Shown piece after piece: positions 1-7,350 of a stretch of DNA of 64,000 nt. The stretch covers positions 806,001 through 870,000 of the forward strand of contig CAXXWD010000001.1 in assembly GCA_963667595.2 (NCBI GenBank). Reading direction: 5' to 3'. Under the pieces are notes generated by a model that saw nothing but the letters and a program-made list of their open reading frames with translations, was not told the origin of the DNA and searched no databases. Both the position numbers and the translations under genes were made by a program. The stretch is from JAHJQZ01 sp963667595 (GTDB taxonomy: Bacteria > Pseudomonadota > Alphaproteobacteria > Rhizobiales > Devosiaceae). Every line of letters starts with the position of its first letter. Within the stretch, counting starts at the first letter, position 1.

Positions 1-74
1 TGTGCATAGGCGCAACGGTTTCGGGTCCCAAACCGGATCCTTTGTCCGGTCCTTCACTTCATTCGAGGAAACCC

Positions 75-1256
75 ATGTCCATCCGAACGTCTTTCATCGG
101 GAGCGCACTGCTCGCCATTGCCCTTGTCAGCGCCCCAGCCAGTTTTGCCCAGACGACGACCGCTGCGCCGACGCCTTATGGCGTCTTTCTGACCACGCCA
201 AATCCGGACGTTACCGTCGCACCCGGCAAGCCCCTCACCCTTTCGCTTCAACTGATCAACGACACCGAAAAACCGACCCGTGCCGAGATGAGCCTCGACG
301 GCCTGCCCAAGGACTGGACCTACACGCTCAAGGGCGGTGAATACGAGGTTGGCTCGGCCATGGTCGCGCCGGGCGCGACCGGGGCGTTGACCCTCAACCT
401 GACCCCGGCCAAGGATGCCGCCAAACAGGCCTATGATCTCAAGCTCACCGCCACCTATGCCGGCGGCAAGGTCGACCTGCCGCTCGTCGTGACCCTGGCC
501 GACATGCCCTCGACCGGCATCAAGCTCGTTTCCGAACTGCCGGGCCTGAGGGGTACCAAGAGCACCACGTTCAACTACAAGTTCAAGCTGACCAACGGCA
601 CCAATGCGGACGCATTGTTCAATCTGGCCGCGGATGCGCCGGCCGGATTCGCCACCACGTTCAAGCATGGCTATTCCGGAGACAAAATCACCGGCCTGCC
701 GGTCAAGGCCGGCGCCACCGAGGACATCACCCTCGAGGTCAAGCCCAACAGTTCCGTTATCGCCGGCACCTATCCGATCAAGGTTGCGACCCTGGCCGGC
801 GATGAAACCGCGTCGGCGACCGTTGCCCTCGAAGTGACCGGCTCGGCCGATCTGCGGCTGTCCGGTCCGCAGCAAAGGCTGAGCGGCGAGGCCGTTGCGG
901 GCAAGACCACGACCTTCCCGTTCACCCTCACGAGCAATGGCAGCGCCGACGCCACTAATATCAAACTGACCGCGTCCTCGCCGAGCGACTGGAAGGTCGA
1001 ATTCGATCCGTCAACCCTTCCCGGTCTGGCTGCCGGCACTGATGAGACGGTCAATGTCGCAATCACCCCATCCGAGAAGGCCATTGCCGGTGACTATATG
1101 GTCACCGTCCGGGCCAGCGCCGACGGCGTGTCCGAATCTTCGCAGTTCCGCGTCACCGTCAGCACCTCGACCCTGTGGGGCATTGTCGGTATCGCCATCA
1201 TCGCTTTGGCCGTCGTCGTGCTCGCACTGGCCGTCATGAGGTATGGCCGCAGATGA
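75..1256 (+). CDS. exported NEW3-type beta-sandwich protein, ABC exporter partner
   Basis: The product has 393 residues. An N-terminal signal peptide (about 1-25, ending near SFAQ) is followed by several Ig-like beta-sandwich repeats of the alpha-galactosidase NEW3/COG1470 type and a C-terminal membrane helix (about 367-388) with a short basic tail, so most of it should sit outside the cytoplasmic membrane. I chose the ATG at 75 because CGAGGA stands just upstream and the signal peptide starts there; an upstream in-frame Met at 42 has neither. Its stop overlaps the start of the ABC ATPase (ATGA), so the three genes form one operon. COG1470 proteins next to NosFY-like ABC genes are common, and the transported substrate is usually unknown. 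The role here is inferred from context only. Confidence 0.75.
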   Translation: MSIRTSFIGSALLAIALVSAPASFAQTTTAAPTPYGVFLTTPNPDVTVAPGKPLTLSLQLINDTEKPTRAEMSLDGLPKDWTYTLKGGEYEVGSAMVAPGATGALTLNLTPAKDAAKQAYDLKLTATYAGGKVDLPLVVTLADMPSTGIKLVSELPGLRGTKSTTFNYKFKLTNGTNADALFNLAADAPAGFATTFKHGYSGDKITGLPVKAGATEDITLEVKPNSSVIAGTYPIKVATLAGDETASATVALEVTGSADLRLSGPQQRLSGEAVAGKTTTFPFTLTSNGSADATNIKLTASSPSDWKVEFDPSTLPGLAAGTDETVNVAITPSEKAIAGDYMVTVRASADGVSESSQFRVTVSTSTLWGIVGIAIIALAVVVLALAVMRYGRR

Positions 1257-2188
1257 GCGCGCCCGTCATCGAAGCCAAGGGCCTTGCCAAGCTTTACGGC
1301 AAGGCCCGGGTCGTCGACGGCATCGATCTGTCGGTTGCCGAAGGCGAAGTCATCGGTCTGCTCGGCCCCAACGGGGCCGGCAAGACCACCACGATCCTCA
1401 TGCTGCTGGGCCTGACCGAGGCCAGCGAAGGCCAAGTCCGCATTCTGGGCAAGGACCCGTTCCGCGAACCGCTCGCGGTCAAGCGCGAGGTCGGTTACCT
1501 GCCTGATGCCGTTGGCTTTTACGATAACCTGACGGGCCGGGACAATCTCAGGTACACCGCCCGGCTCGGCGGTCTCGATGCCAAGAAAGCGGAAGCCCGC
1601 ATGACCGAGGCGCTCGAACGCGTCCATCTCACCGATGTCGCCGACAAACGCGTCGCCACCTATTCACGCGGCATGCGCCAGCGGCTCGGGCTGGCCGAAC
1701 TTTTGATGCGCAAGACCAATATCGCCATTCTCGACGAGCCGACTTCGGGGCTCGACCCGCAGTCGACCAACGAGCTTTTGGCCCTCATCCGTTCTTTCGC
1801 GCATGACGGCATGACGGTGATCGTCTCCTCGCATCTTCTCGACATCGTGCAATCGATCTGCAACCGCGTCGCCCTGTTCAACAAAGGCCGGATCGGTTTC
1901 GTCGGCACGCCCGAGGAACTCGCCGACAAGGTCACCGACGGCGCCTATCACATCGAGGTCAGCGCCGACGGTGTCGATGTGGCCAAACTCGCCGACGCCA
2001 TGACCGGCGTGACGGCGACGACAAAGGACGGCGCCCTTTGCCGCATCACCGCCAGCCGCGACATCCGCCCGGATCTCGCCAAGGCGATCATCGGCGCGGG
2101 CGGGGCTCTCAGGAACCTCGACGCACGTCGCATCAGCCTCGGCGAGGCCTACAACCTCTTTTTCTCGGAGGCACAAAATGCAGCGTGA
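1253..2188 (+). CDS. ABC transporter ATP-binding protein (CcmA/NosF-like)
   Basis: A cytoplasmic ABC ATPase of 311 residues. The Walker A (GPNGAGKTT, about residues 40-48), the signature YSRGMRQRLGLAE (about 137-149) and the Walker B ending LDEPTSGLDP (about 162-171) with the H-loop SSHLL are all present. The C-terminal extension of about 80 residues after the ATPase core is typical of the multidrug/NosF branch. The ATG at 1253 overlaps the previous stop codon by four bases, and the permease ATG at 2178 lies inside this gene's end, so translation is probably coupled. It should power the permease encoded next. The substrate cannot be told from sequence. Confidence 0.93.
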   Translation: MSAPVIEAKGLAKLYGKARVVDGIDLSVAEGEVIGLLGPNGAGKTTTILMLLGLTEASEGQVRILGKDPFREPLAVKREVGYLPDAVGFYDNLTGRDNLRYTARLGGLDAKKAEARMTEALERVHLTDVADKRVATYSRGMRQRLGLAELLMRKTNIAILDEPTSGLDPQSTNELLALIRSFAHDGMTVIVSSHLLDIVQSICNRVALFNKGRIGFVGTPEELADKVTDGAYHIEVSADGVDVAKLADAMTGVTATTKDGALCRITASRDIRPDLAKAIIGAGGALRNLDARRISLGEAYNLFFSEAQNAA

Positions 2189-3131
2189 AGGTTCCCCCTT
2201 CAAAGGGGTGATGACCATCGCCCTCAAGGAAGCGGCCGATCACATGACCAGCGCCCGCATGCATCTGGTGATGCTGCTCGTCATGTTGACCGCGGCCGGA
2301 TCGGTCTATGGCGCCATCGGTAACATCAAGTCCACCACGGCCCAGGATCCGTTCCTGTTCCTCAAACTGTTCACCGTGGCTCAGGCGCCCCTGCCCTCGT
2401 TCTCCTCGTTCATGGGATTTTTGCTGCCGCTGGTCGCCATCGCCCTCGGATTCGACGCCATCAACGGCGAATTCGGGCGGCGCACGATGAGCCGGATTCT
2501 GGCCCAGCCGATCTATCGCGACGCGGTCCTGTTCGGCAAATTCATCGGCGGCATGCTGGTGATCGGCATCGCCCTTGTCACCCTGTGGCTCCTGATGGTC
2601 GGGTCGGGCATCCTGTTGCTCGGCCTGCCGCCTTCGGGCGCCGAGGTCTCCCGGTCCCTGGCCTATCTCGTCGCGACTTTCATCTATACCGGCGTCTGGC
2701 TCGCCCTTGCCATGGCCTTCTCGACCCTGATCAAGGCCCAGGCGACCTCGGCACTGGCGGCGCTTTCGGTCTGGCTGATCTTTTCCTTCTTCTGGTCGAT
2801 GATCACGCCGTTCCTGGCCGGCATTTTCGCGCCGATCAATCCGCTCGATCCGATGTCGATACTGACCCAGTACGAGGTGCAGCAGGGTCTGGCCCGCATC
2901 TCGCCGGTCACGCTTTACGGCGAGATCGCGCAAATGATCCTCGATCCGAGCTCGCGAACGGTCGGACCGGTGTTCATGTCGCAACTCCAGGGCGCTTTGA
3001 TCGGCAATCCATTGCCGACCTTCGAGAGCATCCTCATCATCTGGCCGCAGATTTCCGGTCTGTTCGCCGGCATGGTGATCCTGTTCACCGCCGCCTATGT
3101 CGCCTTCCAGCGTCAGGAGGTGCGCGCCTAA
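2178..3131 (+). CDS. ABC transporter permease (ABC-2 / NosY-like)
   Basis: An integral membrane protein of 317 residues with about six hydrophobic helices, roughly at residues 30-50, 75-95, 120-145, 160-180, 190-215 and 290-310. A large soluble loop of about 70 residues lies before the last helix, as in NosY/ABC-2 permeases. A GGAGG motif sits about eight bases before the ATG at 2178, and the gene overlaps the ATPase by 11 bases. Together with the two genes upstream it makes a complete exporter with an exported accessory protein. The NosD-like partner and copper-site genes of a true nos cluster are absent here, so I do not call this NosY. Confidence 0.85.
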   Translation: MQREGSPFKGVMTIALKEAADHMTSARMHLVMLLVMLTAAGSVYGAIGNIKSTTAQDPFLFLKLFTVAQAPLPSFSSFMGFLLPLVAIALGFDAINGEFGRRTMSRILAQPIYRDAVLFGKFIGGMLVIGIALVTLWLLMVGSGILLLGLPPSGAEVSRSLAYLVATFIYTGVWLALAMAFSTLIKAQATSALAALSVWLIFSFFWSMITPFLAGIFAPINPLDPMSILTQYEVQQGLARISPVTLYGEIAQMILDPSSRTVGPVFMSQLQGALIGNPLPTFESILIIWPQISGLFAGMVILFTAAYVAFQRQEVRA

Positions 3132-3144
3132 CAACCGGAGCGTT

Positions 3145-3244
3145 GCCAGCAAAAGTGAATTCCGCTTTCCCGGTTCGGCCACGCGACCACAAAAAACGGC
3201 GTTGCCAGGAAAAGTGGAAACCACTTTTCCGGTTCGGCAACGCC
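3145..3244. repeat. tandem palindromic intergenic repeats (AAAAGTGG/CCACTTTT type)
   Basis: Two neighbouring copies of a palindrome lie after the ABC operon. The second copy is long and nearly perfect: GGCGTTGCC at 3198-3206 pairs with GGCAACGCC at 3236-3244, and inside it GGAAAAGTGG pairs with CCACTTTTCC. The first copy (about 3145-3177) is more diverged. Related elements appear near 25093-25130, 40325-40375 and 45608-45655. Elements of this look are widespread in rhizobial genomes. In RNA the second copy would fold into a strong hairpin and may end or stabilise the ABC transcript. Confidence 0.7.
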
Positions 3245-3668
3245 ACACGCACAGGCAGGCTTTCCGGCGCCTCATGAAAGGAAAATACGATCCCGCAAAA
3301 TCGTTCCTTTGGTGAGACGGGCCCCACCTTCCCGGGCCGGAACGGCTTGCCAGTGAAGCGGCCAATGTCCTTGTCTCAACTCCCGTCCGGACCGGGGCCG
3401 CATACCATGCGAGCGGTATGAAACGACCCCGGCATGGGCGGAACCGGGAGGTGGCGCCAGTCACCTCCCGGTTTCGTATCTGGCGCATTAGGTGAAAAAA
3501 CGGGGGCCGGAGGAACCACTTTTCAGCGATCCCCGGACGTGCAAACGGCCCGCCAAAGCGAGCCGTTCCGGTCGATCGGAGTGCAAAACCGGGAGTGTCG
3601 CCGGAGACCGGAAGCCGATCCGAACGGATCACATCCCGGCTTCATGCGACAGTCTTTTACGTTTTCGA
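3245..3668. other. intergenic region with one strong hairpin, no supported gene
   Basis: This stretch lies between convergent genes (ABC operon and fliJ). A perfect 12-bp stem, AACCGGGAGGTG at 3442-3453 with CACCTCCCGGTT at 3462-3473 and an 8-base loop, is the only clear element. It lacks a T-run on either side, so I call it a hairpin and not a proven terminator. Short open frames in this stretch lack a convincing start site and resemble no family. Confidence 0.5.
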
Positions 3669-4079
3669 TCAGCGTCCGTGACGCCTCAGGGCGATCTCGT
3701 CGAATTCGGCCTGTTCCGCCTTGGCTTCCGCGGCGGCCTCGCGCAGGTGTTCGCGCTGGTCGAGCAATTCGATCTTTTTCAAATCCTCGATCGCCTCGGC
3801 TAATGCGTCCTGTGCCGCCTCGAGCTGGCCGCGCATGTTCTCGGCACTGTCGAGCAGATTGTCGCGACGCGTCCGCGCCGCCTTGGCAAAGGTCGAATAG
3901 GCAAAATGGGCGATATCGGAGATACCGGTCTTCTGGTGTTCGATCTCGATCTGCTGATCGAGTTCGGCGGCCATGCGCTCGAAGTCGGCGATCATCATCT
4001 CGATCTGCGCCACCTGGCGGCGCTTCTCGTCGACCTGGAATTTCTTGAGCCGAATAAGGCTCTTGTTGCGCGACTTCAT
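3669..4079 (-). CDS. fliJ: flagellar export chaperone FliJ
   Basis: A highly charged protein of 136 residues that is almost entirely coiled coil, the expected size and make-up for FliJ. FliJ acts in the cytoplasm as the stalk of the FliI ATPase ring and as an escort for flagellar export substrates. The ATG at 4079 has AAGGAG eight bases upstream; an in-frame GTG at 4088 does not. It follows fliI with a 19-base gap on the same strand, the usual fliI-fliJ order. FliJ sequences diverge widely, so the call depends partly on this position. Confidence 0.88.
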   Translation of the reverse strand: MKSRNKSLIRLKKFQVDEKRRQVAQIEMMIADFERMAAELDQQIEIEHQKTGISDIAHFAYSTFAKAARTRRDNLLDSAENMRGQLEAAQDALAEAIEDLKKIELLDQREHLREAAAEAKAEQAEFDEIALRRHGR

Positions 4080-4098
4080 GACTTGCACTCCTTACACA

Positions 4099-5433
4099 TC
4101 AAGTCCCGTTCGCGGCGATCTTCATGTCCAGTATGTCGGCCAAACGGTCGTAACCCGCCTCGATACTGGTCCGATCCTCGCGGTCCTGGCTTAAAAACGT
4201 TTCCAGAACCGGCATGATCGCAATCGCCCGATCCACCTTCGGATCCGATCCCTTCCGGTAGGCCCCCAGCCGGATCAGCTCCTCCATGTCGGAAAACACC
4301 GACATGAGCTCGCGCGCCGTTTGCAGGACTGGCCGGACGTCGACCGGCACGCAACCCGGCATGGTGCGCGAAATGGATCTCAGAACGTTCACCGCCGGAT
4401 AGCGACCGCGTTCGGCGATGGACCGCTCCATCACAATGTGCCCGTCGAGAATACCACGCACAGCATCCGCGATCGGTTCATTGTGATCGTCACCTTCCAC
4501 CAAAACGGTAAATAGTCCGGTAACGGAACCCGATCCTTCCAGACCCGGCCCGGCGCGTTCGAGCAATCGCGGCAATTCGGAAAACACCGTGGGCGGGTAG
4601 CCTTTTGCCGTGGGCGGTTCGCCGATGGACAAGCCGATCTCGCGCTGCGCCATGGCAAAACGGGTCAGCGAATCCATCATGCACAACACGCGTTTGTTCT
4701 GGTCTCGGAAATACTCGGCGAGCGTCAGGGTCAGATAGGCGGCCTGGCGCCTGAGCAACGCGCTCTCGTCCGAGGTCGCCACGATGACCACTGCCCGCTT
4801 GAGCCCTTCCTCTCCCAAATAGTCGTCGACGAACTCCTTGACCTCGCGGCCGCGTTCGCCGATCAGCCCGATCACGGCCACATCGGCTGCGGTATTGCGC
4901 GCCAGCATCGACATCAGCACCGATTTGCCGACGCCCGAACCAGCGAAGATGCCCATGCGCTGGCCTTCGCACACGGTGGTGAAGGTGTTGAGCGTTCTGA
5001 CCCCCATGTCGATCGGATCGCCGACCCGGGTCCTCAAATGCGCGGGAAGCGGCAGGTTCTTGAGCGAATAGCCGACATTGCCGCGCTGCAGCGGGCCCTT
5101 GCCATCGATCGGATCGCCATTGGCATCGACGACCCGCCCGAGCCAAGCCGTCGCCGGGTGGACCTGTCCGTCATGACTGGTGAACACCGCCTTGCAGCCA
5201 AGACGCACGCCTTCGATGGGACCGAAGGGCAGGCACAGGGCGCGTCCGTCCTGAAACCCGATGATCTCGGCGTCGAGCCTGGCGCCACCCCGGGTTTCGA
5301 TGCTGACACGCCCGCCGACACGCAGCTCCCTGACCGGGCCGGCGATTTCGATCAGAAGGCCCTGGACGGACTTTACCCGGCCGAAAACCTCGACTTCGTC
5401 GATCTCCGATATCGCGGCGATCAGCGATTTCAC
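4099..5433 (-). CDS. fliI: flagellum-specific ATPase FliI
   Basis: A protein of 444 residues related to the F1 ATPase beta subunit that energises type III export of flagellar proteins at the base of the basal body. It carries the Walker A segment AGSGVGKS (about residues 163-170), the GERGREV motif, and a Walker B-like region ending MDSLTRFA. I prefer the GTG at 5433 because AGGGGAG lies seven bases upstream; the in-frame GTG at 5466 has no such site. It is divergent from ctrA. A CtrA-like box on this strand ends 46 bases upstream of the chosen start, which suggests CtrA control of the flagellar operon. Confidence 0.95.
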   Translation of the reverse strand: MKSLIAAISEIDEVEVFGRVKSVQGLLIEIAGPVRELRVGGRVSIETRGGARLDAEIIGFQDGRALCLPFGPIEGVRLGCKAVFTSHDGQVHPATAWLGRVVDANGDPIDGKGPLQRGNVGYSLKNLPLPAHLRTRVGDPIDMGVRTLNTFTTVCEGQRMGIFAGSGVGKSVLMSMLARNTAADVAVIGLIGERGREVKEFVDDYLGEEGLKRAVVIVATSDESALLRRQAAYLTLTLAEYFRDQNKRVLCMMDSLTRFAMAQREIGLSIGEPPTAKGYPPTVFSELPRLLERAGPGLEGSGSVTGLFTVLVEGDDHNEPIADAVRGILDGHIVMERSIAERGRYPAVNVLRSISRTMPGCVPVDVRPVLQTARELMSVFSDMEELIRLGAYRKGSDPKVDRAIAIMPVLETFLSQDREDRTSIEAGYDRLADILDMKIAANGT

Positions 5434-5478
5434 CCGCGCACTCCCCTGCCTTTTGCCTCGAATCACATGATGAGAAAA

Positions 5479-5493
5479 CTAACCGATCATTAA
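5479..5493 (-). promoter_or_regulatory. candidate CtrA box before fliI
   Basis: Read on the minus strand the sequence is TTAA-N7-TTAG, one mismatch from the CtrA consensus TTAA-N7-TTAA. It ends 46 bases upstream of the fliI start, where a promoter-proximal regulator would bind. Confidence 0.5.
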
Positions 5494-5709
5494 GCAATAT
5501 GCTCTATTGCGCGTGATTGAGCAAAATTTCTCCCCGCCATCTCGCGCGGGCCCTGTGCTCGTTCTCATACAGGTTTCGCTGAGTCTCCAGAGTCTGTTGC
5601 AGGACTTTCTTAAACTATTTTCTTAAGTTTTTGATCTTCGTTTTTTCTTTAAATTTCAATATGTTAGTGTGTTCTGTGATCGGAGAGTCTTTCACCTTGT
5701 CATCGCGAA

Positions 5710-5724
5710 TTAAAGTTTGTTAAC
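5710..5724 (+). promoter_or_regulatory. candidate CtrA autoregulatory site before ctrA
   Basis: Two TTAA half-sites (5710-5713 and 5720-5723, the second followed by C) are spaced by six bases, one short of the usual N7. It lies about 100 bases upstream of the ctrA start and 18 bases before a GANTC site. Autoregulation by CtrA is known in Caulobacter; the relaxed spacing makes this only a candidate. Confidence 0.4.
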
Positions 5725-5826
5725 TAATTGCGGTTAGGGTCGAATCATATCCAGTAGGGTTGGATTGGGTGACTGCCGCGCATGGGTGTCATTCATGTTC
5801 CAGCAGGAACCAGCAAGGGGCTGAAC

Positions 5827-6531
5827 ATGCGAGTGTTGCTGATCGAAGACGACGGAGCGACAGCTCAATCGATTGAGCTGATGCTGAAGTCCGAGAGCTT
5901 TAACGTTTATACGACCGATCTCGGCGAAGAAGGTGTCGATCTCGGCAAACTCTATGACTACGACATCATCCTTCTCGATCTTAATCTACCGGACATGTCC
6001 GGTTACGAGGTTTTGAGGACTTTGCGCGTCGCCAAGGTGCAGACGCCGATCCTCATCCTTTCCGGCCTCGCCGGCATTGAAGACAAGGTCCGGGGTCTGG
6101 GTTTTGGCGCCGACGACTATATGACCAAGCCCTTCCACAAGGATGAGCTGGTCGCGCGTATCCACGCCATCGTCCGCCGCTCCAAGGGTCATGCCCAGTC
6201 GGTCATCTCGACGGGCGATCTCAACGTCAATCTCGACACCAAGACCGTCGAAGTCGGTGGACAGCGCGTGCATCTGACCGGCAAGGAATACCAGATGCTC
6301 GAACTGCTCTCCCTCAGGAAGGGCACCACGCTGACCAAGGAAATGTTCCTCAACCACCTTTATGGCGGCATGGACGAGCCCGAACTCAAGATCATCGACG
6401 TGTTCATCTGCAAGCTCAGAAAGAAGCTTTCCGTAGCGACCGGCGGCAAGAACTATATCGAGACCGTCTGGGGTCGCGGCTATGTGCTGCGCGAGCCCGA
6501 CGAGAACGACGTCTATTCCGAAAGCGCCTGA
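5827..6531 (+). CDS. ctrA: cell-cycle response regulator CtrA
   Basis: An OmpR/PhoB-type regulator of 234 residues. The receiver domain (about 1-120) has the acidic pair E7/D8-D9, the phospho-acceptor Asp51 in LLDLNLP and the conserved Lys in YMTKPF. The C-terminal winged helix (about 130-225) carries the GKEYQMLELL and IETVWGRGYVLR motifs that are near-invariant in CtrA. I start at 5827 because AAGGGG precedes it and the product then begins MRVLLIEDD like other CtrA proteins; an upstream in-frame ATG at 5782 adds 15 unrelated residues. CtrA binds TTAA-N7-TTAA boxes and controls division, motility and envelope genes. It ends in SA, not the AA degron of Caulobacter. Its phosphodonor ChpT is encoded at 20.0-20.7 kb. 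Confidence 0.97.
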   Translation: MRVLLIEDDGATAQSIELMLKSESFNVYTTDLGEEGVDLGKLYDYDIILLDLNLPDMSGYEVLRTLRVAKVQTPILILSGLAGIEDKVRGLGFGADDYMTKPFHKDELVARIHAIVRRSKGHAQSVISTGDLNVNLDTKTVEVGGQRVHLTGKEYQMLELLSLRKGTTLTKEMFLNHLYGGMDEPELKIIDVFICKLRKKLSVATGGKNYIETVWGRGYVLREPDENDVYSESA

Positions 6532-6565
6532 TCCCCCGGCTTTCGACCCACAGTTTTCCGTTTTT

Positions 6566-6598
6566 CAAAAGGCTCCGTTGGAGCCTTTTGTTTTTTTT
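6566..6598 (+). terminator. rho-independent terminator after ctrA
   Basis: An 11-bp perfect stem (CAAAAGGCTCC with GGAGCCTTTTG) with a 3-base loop is followed by eight T residues at 6591-6598, 34 bases after the ctrA stop. Confidence 0.92.
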
Positions 6599-7350
6599 AA
6601 GCACCCTGATTCATCGGGCGAAAAAGGGAACGCCGAGATCCAAAGCCGGCCCGCCCCGGGACATTATGCCGGGCTTGTCGTACAAGGACGTTCCACAGCG
6701 CCATCGACACGCGCCCGCCTCGGGCAGGCGCGGCAATCCACACAGCGCATCCCGGATTTTCGATCCATGGATTGCGTCGTCGGCTGCCACCGTCCGAACA
6801 CAGTTCTCATGGCCTTCTCGTTTCGCAAGAACGATACAGTCTGATCTTTCAGACCCCGTGGTCGGCTTTCCCGCCGATCAAACCTCGCAATGCCAGTGCA
6901 TACCGATCACCGGACGGCGTTGGGTCGACCGATCCCTTTACGAGGACATAAAAAAAGCACCGCTCCCTGAGGGCGGATCAGACGTTTCGCCGTAATCGAA
7001 CCGCGAAGCATCTCCAGCTCATATATATCGAGAAACATTACTCTTATTAGTTCGAGGTAATATTTTAATATACATTAGCTTTTTAGTTGTTCCTAAATTG
7101 TTAAAAGTATATTAACACTATTGTTCACGATTATGTACATGTTTAATTAATCTATACTATGTAGTTTTTTATAAGGACGCGCAATCATACAGTCGTAATT
7201 TACCCCCTCGCTCGGGGGCTCTTCCTTGTCGTTGTGATCGTCCAGAGGCGCAAACCCGACCCGCCGCCGGATTTGCTTGACACAGACAAGTGTGGGCACC
7301 GCTGCCCTTTCCGGACGCGTTCAAACCACACGATCGAAGGAGACCGAGCT
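6599..7350. other. long intergenic region upstream of the first MCP
   Basis: The first half has coding-like composition but no supported gene. From about 7015 to 7195 the DNA turns very AT-rich, which fits a promoter for the MCP that begins at 7351, and it holds a consensus CtrA box listed separately. No known RNA family was recognised here. Confidence 0.45.
7101..7115 (+). promoter_or_regulatory. consensus CtrA box upstream of the first MCP
   Basis: TTAA at 7101-7104 and TTAA at 7112-7115 are separated by exactly seven bases and followed by C, matching the consensus TTAA-N7-TTAAC. The site lies in the AT-rich promoter region about 235 bases before the MCP start. The sequence match is seen; binding is inferred. 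Confidence 0.6.

Larger units (their letters stand above)
5434..5826. promoter_or_regulatory. fliI-ctrA divergent regulatory region with GANTC sites
   Basis: About 390 AT-rich bases separate fliI from ctrA. Five GANTC motifs, the target of the cell-cycle methyltransferase CcrM, stand at 5460-5464, 5581-5585, 5590-5594, 5685-5689 and 5742-5746. That is more than the one or two expected by chance in this length. In Caulobacter a GANTC in ctrA promoter P1 ties ctrA transcription to replication-fork passage, so a similar methylation switch is plausible here. CtrA-like boxes within the region are listed separately. Confidence 0.6.

Noticed and set aside
2133..3632. 499-residue minus-strand frame opposite the ABC permease and into the intergenic repeats
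   Set aside because: Antisense to a clear permease with Gly/Arg/Asp-rich shadow composition; it crosses the palindromes.
3492..3803. Frame between the ABC operon and fliJ
   Set aside because: It runs into fliJ antisense and lacks a ribosome site; the product resembles nothing known.
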